64,000 nt of DNA from assembly GCA_016699405.1 (NCBI GenBank), contig CP064972.1:248001-312000 (forward strand), given 5' to 3'. The translations under genes were made by a program, and so were the position numbers. Source of the stretch: Holophagales bacterium. Lineage in GTDB: Bacteria > Acidobacteriota > Thermoanaerobaculia > Multivoradales > JAGPDF01. The notes under the pieces are model-generated. The model saw nothing but the letters and a program-made list of their open reading frames with translations, was not told where the DNA came from and did not search any database. Shown here piece after piece: positions 17,590-30,042 of the stretch (within the stretch, counting starts at the first letter, position 1; the number at the start of each line of letters is the position of its first letter).

Positions 17590-19095
17590 ATGTCGAACCC
17601 GCTCTTCGCCACCAAGCCCCTCAAGCTGCTGCTCGAGGAGGCCAAGGGCGAGAACCGCCTGCGGCGGATTCTCGGTCCGGTTCAGCTGACCAGCCTCGGC
17701 GTCGGCGCCATCATCGGCGCCGGGATCTTCGTCGCCACCGGTGCCGCGGCCCACAACGTGGCCGGTCCGGCGCTCATGCTCTCCTACGTGGTGGCCGGTA
17801 TCACCTGTGTCTTTGCCGCCCTCTGCTACGCCGAGTTCGCGTCGATGGCCCCGGTTGCCGGCTCCGCCTACACCTACGCCTACGCCACCCTCGGCGAGCT
17901 TTTCGCCTGGATCATCGGCTGGGACCTGGTGCTCGAATATGCCGTCGGCAGCGCGACCGTCGCCACCGGCTGGTCGGGCTACTTCCAGAACGTCATGGCG
18001 AAGCTCGGTTACCAGTTGCCGCTCGCCTTGCGCGAATCGCCCTGGCGCTACGACGCGGCAACGGGCGGCTTCCTTTCGACGGGTTCGACGATCAACCTGC
18101 CGGCGATCGTCATCGTCGCGATCGTCACCGCCGTCCTGGTCAAAGGGATCCAGGAGAGCGCCAACTTCAACGCCACGATGGTCGGCATCAAGCTGGCGGC
18201 AGTGCTCTTCGTCATCGGCGTCGGCGTCTTCCTCATCGACCCGGCCAACTGGCACCCGTTCGCGCCGTACGGCTGGACCGGGATCAACATCTTCGGCCAT
18301 CACGTCGCCGGCCAGACCGACCCGAACGGTTCGCCGCTCGGCATGCTGGCGGGCGCGGCGATCATCTTCTTCGCCTACATCGGCTTCGACTCGGTCTCCA
18401 CGCACGCCGAGGAGGCACGGCAGCCGCAGAAGGACGTGCCGATCGGCATCGTCGCCTCGCTGTTGATCTGCACCGTCCTCTACATCGCCGTGGTCGCGGT
18501 GCTCACCGGCATGGTCAAGTACGACCAGCTCGACATCAACGCCCCGGTCTCGCGCGCGTTCCAACAACAGGGAATCGGCTGGGCCGAGGGGCTCATCGCC
18601 ACGGCGGGCGTCGCGGGTATCACCTCGGTACTGTTGGTGATGATGCTCTCGGGGCCGCGCGTCTTCCTCGCCATGGCTCGCGACGGGCTCGTGCCCCGCA
18701 GCTTCTTCGGCGCCGTGCACCCGCGTTTCCGCACCCCGTGGAAGACGACGATTCTCATCGGTCTCTTCGTCGGCCTGCTGGCCGGCGTGTTGCCGATCGA
18801 CGCGCTGCTCCACCTGACCAACATCGGGACGCTCTTCGCCTTCGTCATCGTCTGCGCCGCGGTGCTCATCATGCGGCGCACCAACCCCGAGGCCGAGCGG
18901 CCCTTCCGCTGCCCGTGGGTGCCCGTCGTGCCGATCCTCGGCATTCTGAGCTGTCTGCTGCTGATGTTCTCGCTGCCGACCGCCAACTGGTGGCGGCTGG
19001 CGGCCTGGCTGGCTCTCGGCCTGGTCATCTACTTCGCCTACGGTCGCCGCCACAGCGTGATGGCCGAGATCCGCGCCTCCGAAGCAGAGCCCTGA
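17590..19095 (+). CDS. APC family amino acid permease (cationic amino acid transporter-like)
   Basis: A 501-residue permease with about 12 membrane helices. The first helix contains GVGAIIGAGIFVATG, and later segments such as FFAYIGFDSVSTHAEEA (near residue 260) and RPFRCPWVPVVP near 440 fit the CAT-like branch of the APC superfamily. GGAGG lies 10 nt before the ATG. The protein is not closely similar to the permease upstream, so this is not a recent duplication. The decarboxylase gene follows after 31 nt on the same strand, which suggests uptake of its substrate or exchange of substrate for the amine product. Confidence 0.87.
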   Translation: MSNPLFATKPLKLLLEEAKGENRLRRILGPVQLTSLGVGAIIGAGIFVATGAAAHNVAGPALMLSYVVAGITCVFAALCYAEFASMAPVAGSAYTYAYATLGELFAWIIGWDLVLEYAVGSATVATGWSGYFQNVMAKLGYQLPLALRESPWRYDAATGGFLSTGSTINLPAIVIVAIVTAVLVKGIQESANFNATMVGIKLAAVLFVIGVGVFLIDPANWHPFAPYGWTGINIFGHHVAGQTDPNGSPLGMLAGAAIIFFAYIGFDSVSTHAEEARQPQKDVPIGIVASLLICTVLYIAVVAVLTGMVKYDQLDINAPVSRAFQQQGIGWAEGLIATAGVAGITSVLLVMMLSGPRVFLAMARDGLVPRSFFGAVHPRFRTPWKTTILIGLFVGLLAGVLPIDALLHLTNIGTLFAFVIVCAAVLIMRRTNPEAERPFRCPWVPVVPILGILSCLLLMFSLPTANWWRLAAWLALGLVIYFAYGRRHSVMAEIRASEAEP

Positions 19096-19126
19096 GCCAC
19101 CGTCCGCCGCTCGGCGGAGGCTTCCG

Positions 19127-20572
19127 ATGGACGAACCACCCCAGACCCACATGACCCCGGCGGAGTTCCGCCGCTGGGGTCGTGCGGTCGTCGACTGGCT
19201 CGCCGACTACCAGGAGCGGGTCGAGAGCTATCCGGTGCTCTCGACCGTCGCCCCCGGGGCGATCCGTGCCTCGCTCCCGGCGTCGCCGCCCGAGCAGGGC
19301 GAGCCGTTCGAGGCGATCCTCGCCGACGTCGGCGAGAAGCTCCTGCCCGGCATCACACACTGGCAGTCGCCCAACTTCTTCGCCTACTTCCCGACCGGGG
19401 CCTCGGGCCCCTCGGTGCTCGGCGACCTGCTCGCCGCCGGGCTCGGGGTGCAGGGGATGCTCTGGGCCACCAGCCCGGCCTGCACCGAGCTCGAGACGCT
19501 GGTGCTCGACTGGCTGGTCGAGATGCTCGACCTGCCGCCGGTCTTCCGCTCCGGCTCGGCCGGGGGCGGCGTCATCCAGGACAGCGCCTCGAGCGCCGCG
19601 CTCTGCGCTCTCCTCGCCGCCCGCGAGCGGGCCACCGGCTTCGCCAGCGACGAGCGCGGCGCCGACGGCCGGCTTTCGGTCTACGCCTCGACACAGACGC
19701 ACTCGTCGATCGAGAAGGCGGTGCGGATCGCCGGGCTGGGACGCAGCCACCTGCGGCTCGTCGACGTCGACGACCGCTTCGCCATGCGGCCCGAGGCCCT
19801 TGCCCGTGCGATCGCCGACGACCGGCAGGCCGGGCTCGTCCCCACGTTCGTCTGCGCCACGATCGGCACCACGTCGTCGAACGGGATCGACCCGCTGCCC
19901 GCCCTCGGCCCGATCTGCCGCGAGGCCGGGGCCTGGCTGCACGTCGACGGGGCGATGGCCGGCACCGCCGCCCTCTGTCCCGAGCTTCGCCACCTGCAGG
20001 CCGGAATCGAACACGCCGACAGCTACTGCTTCAACCCGCACAAGTGGATGCTCACCAACTTCGACTGCAGCTGCTTCTGGGTGGCGGATCGGGCGGCGCT
20101 CGTCCGCACGCTCTCGGTCCTGCCGGAGTACCTGCGCAACCAGGCGACCGAGTCCGGGGCGGTGCTCGACTACCGCGACTGGCAGATCCCGCTCGGCCGG
20201 CGTTTCCGCGCCCTGAAGCTCTGGTTCGTCATCCGCCACTACGGGGTCGAGGGGCTGCGACGCCAGGTCCGCCGCCACGTGGCGATCGCCCAGGAGCTCG
20301 CCCGGACGATCGCCGCCGACCCCCGGTTCGAGCTCGTCGTGCCGCCACCGCTCAACCTCGTCTGCTTCCGCCTCCGCGGCAGCGACGACCTCAACCGCCG
20401 CCTGCTCGAGCGGCTGAACGCCAGCGGCCGCCTGTTTCTGACGCACACGGTGCTCGGCGGCCGCTACACCCTGCGGCTCTGTGTCGGTCAGGCCGGCACC
20501 GACGAACGCCATGTTCGCTCGGCCTGGGAACGCATCGTCCGGGAGGCCGTGGCGCTCGCCGAGCAAAGCTGA
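19127..20572 (+). CDS. Pyridoxal phosphate-dependent decarboxylase (group II, aromatic-L-amino-acid type)
   Basis: A 481-residue fold-type I PLP enzyme. The PLP lysine is Lys306 in NPHKWML, and upstream are VDGAMAGTAALCPE (co-factor Asp) and SASSAALCALLAARE. The N-terminus (MTPAEFRRWGRAVVDWLADY) and the middle HWQSPNFFAYFPTG are typical of aromatic amino-acid decarboxylases, including tryptophan, tyrosine/DOPA and phenylalanine enzymes. It releases CO2 and an amine in the cytoplasm. Which amino acid is used cannot be decided by eye. GGAGG sits 8 nt before the ATG. It lies right after the APC permease gene, probably cotranscribed. Confidence 0.9.
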   Translation: MDEPPQTHMTPAEFRRWGRAVVDWLADYQERVESYPVLSTVAPGAIRASLPASPPEQGEPFEAILADVGEKLLPGITHWQSPNFFAYFPTGASGPSVLGDLLAAGLGVQGMLWATSPACTELETLVLDWLVEMLDLPPVFRSGSAGGGVIQDSASSAALCALLAARERATGFASDERGADGRLSVYASTQTHSSIEKAVRIAGLGRSHLRLVDVDDRFAMRPEALARAIADDRQAGLVPTFVCATIGTTSSNGIDPLPALGPICREAGAWLHVDGAMAGTAALCPELRHLQAGIEHADSYCFNPHKWMLTNFDCSCFWVADRAALVRTLSVLPEYLRNQATESGAVLDYRDWQIPLGRRFRALKLWFVIRHYGVEGLRRQVRRHVAIAQELARTIAADPRFELVVPPPLNLVCFRLRGSDDLNRRLLERLNASGRLFLTHTVLGGRYTLRLCVGQAGTDERHVRSAWERIVREAVALAEQS

Positions 20573-20596
20573 CTCGCGGCCTCCGAGGCGATCGGC

Positions 20597-20602
20597 TAGA
20601 AT
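20597..20602 (+). promoter_or_regulatory. Putative -10 hexamer TAGAAT of the pyrophosphatase gene
   Basis: TAGAAT lies just after the decarboxylase stop. Starting here, the mRNA would have a GC-rich leader of about 165 nt with several possible hairpins before the strong ribosome-binding site GGAGGAG at 20764-20770. Confidence 0.35.
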
Positions 20603-20772
20603 TCCGCGGTTCCGGCAGTGGCGGGACGTCTGCAGCGCCGGCTCGGCGCCAGGTGCCGGGCGACTGGCGGGACGGGCGGCCGGCATTCGGGTTTTCTGAG
20701 CTCTTGAACGGTCCTCGCGGAGGCCCCCGGGGGTGGGGGCGATCGTCCGCGATGCCTCTCGACGGAGGAGAT

Positions 20773-23190
<2,418 letters not shown>

Positions 23191-23233
23191 GTCCGGCGCC
23201 CGCCAACGGCGGGCGATCGGCGGTCCGTGCACG

Positions 23234-23267
23234 ACGGCCCCGGGGCGACCCGGGGCCGTTCTCGTTT
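23234..23267 (+). terminator. Rho-independent terminator after hppA
   Basis: A perfect 10-bp stem (23234-23243 with 23250-23259) with a 6-nt loop is followed by tctcgttt. It lies 44 nt past the hppA stop in a convergent intergenic region. Confidence 0.6.
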
Positions 23268-23338
23268 CGGGAAGTGCGGCGGGCGCCCGCGCCCGGCGCG
23301 GCCCAGGGCGACCGACCGGGGCGGTGGGGATCCCCGGA

Positions 23339-25009
23339 TCAGCTCAGGGCGATGAGCACGAAGAGCTGGGCGCCGACGACGCGCAGCAGCATCGTCAGCG
23401 GATAGACGGTGGCGTAGGCGATCGACGGCGCATCGCTGCCGAACCTCTGGGTGGCGTACGCGAGCGCCGGCGGATCGGTCATGCTGCCCGAGAGCACACC
23501 GCAGATCGTGACGAAATCGAGCTTCATCACCGCCCGCGCCACGATGCCCGCGACGACGAGCGGAACGATGGTGATCACCGCGCCACAGGCGACCCAGAGC
23601 AGCCCGCGCGGGGTCGCCACCGTGGCCACCAGCTTCTCGCCGGCCTTGAGCCCGACGCAGCCGAGGAAGAGGGCGATCCCGAACTCGCGCAGGAGGGTCT
23701 TGGCGGCGTTCGGCATGTAGACGAGAAATGGGCCGATCCGGCCGAGCCGAGCGAGCAGGATGGCGACCAGCAGCGGACCGCCCGCCAGACCGAGCTTGAC
23801 CGGGGCCGGCACCCCGGGAATCGAGATCGGCCAGGACCCGGCCAGAATCCCCAGCGCGATGCCGAGGAAGACCGGGATGATCTGCGGCCGGTCGAGCTCC
23901 TCCCCCGAATCGCCGAGCTCGCGGGCCGCTCGCCCGATCGCCGCCTCTTCGCCGACGACCATCAGCCGGTCGCCGAACGCCAGCCGCAGCCCCTTGGCCG
24001 GGGTGAATTCGACGCCCGAGCGGATCACCCGCGTGACGATCACGCCGTAGGTGTCGTGCAGGTCGAGCTCGTCGAGGTCGCGCCCGACGACCTCCTTCTT
24101 CGTGACCACCACCGGCCGGAAGGTGATCTGGCTCGGCAGCTCGGGGAGCGCGAGGTCGCTCTCCTTGCCGACGATGACCTGGAAGGCATCGAGGCGCTTC
24201 TGGGTCCCGACGGCATGCAACACGTCCCCCACGGCGAGCGGCAGGCCCGGCCGGGCCACGCTCTGCGAGCCGGCGTGGTAGACGCGCGTCACGACGACGC
24301 CGCGCCCGGTCAACTCGAGCAACTGTTCGACGGCCATCCCCGCGAGATTCGGGTTGACCACCTCGTAGTCGTGGATGACGATCGGCGCCGACGACGAACG
24401 GTGGACCCGTTCGAAGACCCTCCGCTCCTTCTCCGGATCGATGCGGAAGAGCTTCTCGACGATGTGCATCGTCGCGAGGATGCCGAGGATGCCGAAGGGG
24501 TAGGCGACGGCGTAGCCGAGCCCCAGCAGCTCGACCGCGTCGGCCGGTGCGCGCGCCACGTCCTTGAGTGCCTGTTGCGCGGCACCGAGGCTCGGCGTGT
24601 TGGTGACCGCGCCCGAAAGCACGCCGACCGCCGCCGGCACACCGATGCCCGTACCCCATGCCACCAGCGCCGCGAGCGACGAGCCGCCGACGACGATGCC
24701 GGCGGCCAGCAGGTTGAGCGCCAGCCCCTGTTTGCGGATCGACGAGAAGAAGCCGGGGCCGACCTGCAGGCCGATCGCCCAGACGAACAGCACCAGGCCG
24801 AGCTCGCGCACCAGGTCCATCGTCGCGTGATCGAGCGTCAGGCCGGCTTGGCCGACGAGCAGCCCGGCGAACAGCACACCGCCGACCCCGAGGCTCACCC
24901 CGCGCAGCCGCACGGCGCCGAGAGCCAGGCCGAGGCTCGCGACGATCGAGAGGACGAGAAGCGAGTGGGCGACCGAGCCTTCGTGCAGGACGTCGAGGAG
25001 AGCTTGCAT
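23339..25009 (-). CDS. AspT/YidE-type transporter with two TrkA-C domains
   Basis: A 556-residue membrane protein with the layout of the aspartate:alanine exchanger family: about five or six helices (1-190), two soluble TrkA-C (RCK-C) domains (about 205-290 and 295-375), then about five helices (385-556). The two membrane halves share the duplicated pattern (GVLSGAVTNTPSLGAAQQAL in the first, GVLSGSMTDPPALAYATQ in the second), a clear internal repeat. Substrate unknown; relatives exchange dicarboxylates or amino acids. No Shine-Dalgarno is seen; a TATCAT hexamer lies 36 nt upstream of the ATG (25046-25051, minus strand). Confidence 0.85.
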   Translation of the reverse strand: MQALLDVLHEGSVAHSLLVLSIVASLGLALGAVRLRGVSLGVGGVLFAGLLVGQAGLTLDHATMDLVRELGLVLFVWAIGLQVGPGFFSSIRKQGLALNLLAAGIVVGGSSLAALVAWGTGIGVPAAVGVLSGAVTNTPSLGAAQQALKDVARAPADAVELLGLGYAVAYPFGILGILATMHIVEKLFRIDPEKERRVFERVHRSSSAPIVIHDYEVVNPNLAGMAVEQLLELTGRGVVVTRVYHAGSQSVARPGLPLAVGDVLHAVGTQKRLDAFQVIVGKESDLALPELPSQITFRPVVVTKKEVVGRDLDELDLHDTYGVIVTRVIRSGVEFTPAKGLRLAFGDRLMVVGEEAAIGRAARELGDSGEELDRPQIIPVFLGIALGILAGSWPISIPGVPAPVKLGLAGGPLLVAILLARLGRIGPFLVYMPNAAKTLLREFGIALFLGCVGLKAGEKLVATVATPRGLLWVACGAVITIVPLVVAGIVARAVMKLDFVTICGVLSGSMTDPPALAYATQRFGSDAPSIAYATVYPLTMLLRVVGAQLFVLIALS

Positions 25010-25077
25010 CGGGTGGGCCGCGCCCGGGGCGGGCGCTCCGCCCCGATGATAGCGAAACCGCCCGGGTCGCCGTCGGC

Positions 25078-27093
25078 CTACCAGAGATAGTCGCGGGCGA
25101 TCGCGCGCTTGTCGCGCCCGGCGAGCAGGTGCACGACCCGGACCTTCCGCAACGTCGCCGGCGCCAGGGCGCCGAGCGGGACGTGCAGGATCCTCTTGCC
25201 CTGCTCGGCCGCTCGCCGCTGCATCGCTCCCGACGGCGGGCGCCTGGCCACCTGCACGACCAGTCGCCCGAGGCTGTAGTCGATCGCCGCGGCCAGCAGG
25301 GTCTCGGCCTTGTCGCGCGCCGAGGCGTAGTCCGGGTCGCTCCACACGTCCCAGAGCCGGCCCGGCGGGTGGACGAGGAGGAAGCCGCCGTAGGTCGCTC
25401 GCAGGATGCCAGGGCCGACGACCTGGGCCGCCGGATCGGTCGAGTAGAACGCCATGTCCGACTCCTGGTGGTGCTCGCCGTGCCAGGTCATGCGGAACGG
25501 GAAACGCTCACCGCTCGCGTCGTGGTCGCGGTCGAAGATCACGACCACCGACCCCGCCTCGCCCGGCACCCGCCCCATTTCGCGCACCCGGACTCGACGG
25601 TCGTCGCCGAGGTGGCGCAGCGTCTCGCGCAGGTCCACGCCATCGAGAAAGCTGCCGCTGAACGGTTCGCTCCGCTCCCGCTCTGCCGAGAGCAGAGCCA
25701 CGGCCTTGTGCCGCAGGTAGCGGCCGTACTCTTCGACGACCAGATCCTCCGGCGGGTAGGAGCAGAGATCGCCGGTCGAAAAGGCCCGCAGCCACTCGTC
25801 CGGATCCTCCGGTCGCTCCCGTCGCCTTCCCGAGAGGGCGAGCGGCCGGCTCTTCGTCCGCAGGAAACGCCGCCGGAAGCGGATCCGCCGGCTGCCCAGG
25901 TCGAGCTCGTCGCCCTCGACCCGCGCGGTGGCGATCTCTGCGTGCTCGCCCTGCCACGGATAGGCCCGAAGAACGTCGAAGAGCTCCCAGGCGAGGTTGT
26001 CGTCGCCCACGCCCCGCGCCGCGACGGTCCACTCGTAGAGCCCGGGCACCAGCCTGCCCTCGACGTGCGCGTAGCGTCGTGCGAAGTCGAAGAAGAGCCG
26101 ACGCTGCCAGGGGGCGACCGTCCCCTCGGTCTGCTCGCGGTAGGAGGCCACCGCCACCCGCCAGGCGGCCCGCCCGAGCGCCCAGCGATCGGGCGCCACG
26201 ACTCCGCCGGCGAGCGCTCGCGCGGCATGGCACGCCGCGAAGTCCGCCACCTCGCGGAGGCGATCCCGCCTCTCCTCTGCCGAGGCGCCGGCCAGCAGGC
26301 GGAGACCGCGCCGCTCCAGCACGACGCGCGGAGCGATGGCCTTCTCGAAGACGCTCCGGATCGACTCGTCGCCGCTGCGCCGTCGCTCCCAGACGGCATG
26401 CGCCAGCGGCGGCTCGGGCAGGAGCGCCGTCAGACTCTCGGGATGGAGGTGGGCGAGCTCGGTCGTGGCCCGACGCACCCGGCCAAGCGGCGCCGCGAGC
26501 GGCCCGGCGGCGAGCCGGCTCGCCAGACGCCGCGCGTGCGCGGCGCCGACCACCACCAAGAGCGTCCCGGGTGCGATTCTCGCGGCAGCTTCGCGCACAT
26601 GGTAGGCCATGCCGGCCTCGCGAGCCTCGTCCTCCGGTCCGCCCTCCTCCGGGCAGGCGTCGACGAGCAGCGCGAGGTAGCGCGCACCGCCGAGCGCCCA
26701 GAGGGCGTAGGGATCGGGCACCGGGTCGCGGTGGCGCTCACCATAAGGGAGATCGGGGTCGATCAGGGCCCGTGTCCGCCCGCGCTCGTGCGCCCAGCGC
26801 AGCGCCTCGGCAAACGGCTCGGCCGGGGCGCAGGTCCACACCAACGCGTCCTCGCCCGGCTCCTCGGAAACCACCAGCGTGATGCGCGGCAGTCGCACGA
26901 CGGCGCGCTCGGCCGCGGCGGCGAGCGAGCGCGGCAGCTCGACGGCGACGCCGGCCGGATCGAGCTTCTCGAGGACGGCACGCACCACCGCCGTGCACTC
27001 GACGCTGTCGTGGACGACCGGCAGGATCCGCACACCGGCCACCGCCTCCGGCGCCAGCCGATCGAGCGGGAGCTCCCGGCCCGGCCGACTCAC
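25078..27093 (-). CDS. Large uncharacterised protein with TraB/ChaN-like N-terminal region, partner of MoxR ATPase
   Basis: A 671-residue cytoplasmic protein with no signal or membrane segment. Residues 1-200 (VRILPVVHDSVECTAVVRAVL, then GVAVELP, and later ARYLALLVDACP and LLVVVGAAHARRL) resemble the TraB/EreA/ChaN fold, in which a His near the start and Glu after a beta strand form a metal site. The remaining ~470 residues, rich in Arg and aromatic residues, match nothing I can name. The GTG at 27093 overlaps the stop of the MoxR gene (GTGA), so the two are translationally coupled. MoxR-type AAA+ proteins often work with dedicated partner proteins, usually ones with VWA domains; no VWA motif is visible here. 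Confidence 0.62.
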   Translation of the reverse strand: MSRPGRELPLDRLAPEAVAGVRILPVVHDSVECTAVVRAVLEKLDPAGVAVELPRSLAAAAERAVVRLPRITLVVSEEPGEDALVWTCAPAEPFAEALRWAHERGRTRALIDPDLPYGERHRDPVPDPYALWALGGARYLALLVDACPEEGGPEDEAREAGMAYHVREAAARIAPGTLLVVVGAAHARRLASRLAAGPLAAPLGRVRRATTELAHLHPESLTALLPEPPLAHAVWERRRSGDESIRSVFEKAIAPRVVLERRGLRLLAGASAEERRDRLREVADFAACHAARALAGGVVAPDRWALGRAAWRVAVASYREQTEGTVAPWQRRLFFDFARRYAHVEGRLVPGLYEWTVAARGVGDDNLAWELFDVLRAYPWQGEHAEIATARVEGDELDLGSRRIRFRRRFLRTKSRPLALSGRRRERPEDPDEWLRAFSTGDLCSYPPEDLVVEEYGRYLRHKAVALLSAERERSEPFSGSFLDGVDLRETLRHLGDDRRVRVREMGRVPGEAGSVVVIFDRDHDASGERFPFRMTWHGEHHQESDMAFYSTDPAAQVVGPGILRATYGGFLLVHPPGRLWDVWSDPDYASARDKAETLLAAAIDYSLGRLVVQVARRPPSGAMQRRAAEQGKRILHVPLGALAPATLRKVRVVHLLAGRDKRAIARDYLW

Positions 27094-27947
27094 GCGTCGT
27101 CGAGGAGAGCCCGCTCCTCGGCCGAGACGGCGAGCTCGAGGGCGCGGCCCACCGCCTCCTCGGCGTCGGCGGCTTCGCGGCGATGGAGCACCTTCATCGC
27201 ATAGCGCACGAGATTGATGCCGTCGCGCGCCGTGTAGCGCAGGTCCGCTTCGTGTGCGGCGCGCAGGAAGCCGAGCACGTAGCGCACCACCTCGGCATCG
27301 GCGAACGGTACCTGTGCCTCGAGGATCGCCCGCTCTTCGTCCTCCTCGGGGAAATCGACGACGAGCTGCGGCATGAGGCGCGAGTGGATGTACTCCGGGA
27401 CCTCGAACGTCGAGGCGTCCTCGTTCATCGTGGTGACGAAACGGAAGCCCGGATGGGCGTGGACGCGCACTCCGGCGACGACGCTCTCGACGTAGCGGCG
27501 ATGGTCGAGCAACGGGGCGAGCGAGGCCCACGACTTCTCGCTCATCCGGTTGCCCTCGTCGAGCACGCATGCGCCCCCGACGATCATCGCCGAGACCAGC
27601 GGCGACGCCATGTAGCGAACGCCTCCGCTCGGGTCGAGCACCGGCGAGACGATCAGGTCCTCGGGACGGGTGTCCATCGTCGCCTGCATGACGAAGACCG
27701 GCAGGCCGAGCTCGCGCGCTGCCGCACAGGCGAGCGTCGTCTTGCCGACGCCCGGCTTGCCGAGGAGGCGCGGATGGAGCGGCAGGTCGCTGTCGTCGAT
27801 CAACGTCCAGGCGGCGAGGAGCTGGAGGAGGACGTCACGCTGCCCGATCCACGGCGGGCTCGCGTCGAGCGGCCGGGCAAGGTGCAGATGCACCCCGTCG
27901 ATCGTCACCTCGCGCGAGCCCGAGGGCGCCGGAGCCGGGCTCTTCAC
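27090..27947 (-). CDS. MoxR-family AAA+ ATPase
   Basis: A 285-residue AAA+ ATPase. Walker A GKPGVGKTT (63-71), Walker B ACVLDE (126-131, followed by GNR where most MoxR have INR), sensor 1 TTMNED near residue 178 and the arginine-finger region IHSRLMP near 195 are visible. MoxR proteins act as chaperones that mature or activate enzyme complexes. The GTG at 27947 is the only sensible start, since upstream in-frame codons are not protein-like. It lies 65 nt downstream of the biotin-carrier gene and is coupled to the large TraB-like protein. Confidence 0.85.
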   Translation of the reverse strand: MKSPAPAPSGSREVTIDGVHLHLARPLDASPPWIGQRDVLLQLLAAWTLIDDSDLPLHPRLLGKPGVGKTTLACAAARELGLPVFVMQATMDTRPEDLIVSPVLDPSGGVRYMASPLVSAMIVGGACVLDEGNRMSEKSWASLAPLLDHRRYVESVVAGVRVHAHPGFRFVTTMNEDASTFEVPEYIHSRLMPQLVVDFPEEDEERAILEAQVPFADAEVVRYVLGFLRAAHEADLRYTARDGINLVRYAMKVLHRREAADAEEAVGRALELAVSAEERALLDDA

Positions 27948-28012
27948 GGTTCGTGTCTCGTCATCGGGGCGCTCCGCGATGAGCCGTCGTCTCGCGCCCG
28001 ACGGCGCTCGGG

Positions 28013-28515
28013 CTACTCGATCTCGAGGAGGAGATCGCCCCCCTCGACGGCCTCGCCGGCCTGCACGTGGAGCTTGCGCACCGTGCCTTCGCGCTCGGCC
28101 TGGATCTCGTTCTGCATCTTCATCGCCTCGAGCACCAGGAGCGGCTCGCCCGCCTGCACGGCCTGCCCCTCGACGACGCGCAGGGCGACGACCCGGCCCG
28201 GCATGTAGGCGTGGATCTGCTGGCGCCCCTTGCCCGCGTCGGCGCCACGGCTCACGCGAGCCAGATGGGTGAGCGGGTCGGCGACTTCGAGAGCCTCCGA
28301 CTGACCGTCCCAGCCGACCTGGTAGCGGCCGTCGGGGAGCGGCCGCACGGTGACGTCGAACTGGCGGCCGTCGACCAGCAGGCTCGCCAGGTTCGCCCGC
28401 AACACCGCACGATCGACCTCGTACCGCCGCTCTCCGGACTCCCCCTCGATGGCCACGACGAAGCCCTCGCCGCGACGCTCGACGCGCAGCCGTTCGTCCT
28501 CGGTACCGCGACGGA

Positions 28516-28528
<13 letters not shown>
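28013..28528 (-). CDS. Biotin/lipoyl attachment-domain protein (biotin carboxyl carrier)
   Basis: A 171-residue protein. The C-terminal ~70 residues form a biotinyl domain with the attachment motif EAMKMQN, biotinylated on Lys137. Residues 1-95 form a beta-rich region like the linker/BT domain of acyl-CoA or pyruvate/oxaloacetate carboxylases. It carries carboxybiotin from the biotin carboxylase to a carboxyltransferase. The gene overlaps the biotin carboxylase gene by 13 nt. No carboxyltransferase gene lies nearby, so the substrate (propionyl-, methylcrotonyl-, acetyl-CoA or another) is open. Confidence 0.88.
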
Positions 28529-30038
<1,510 letters not shown>

Positions 30039-30042
<4 letters not shown>

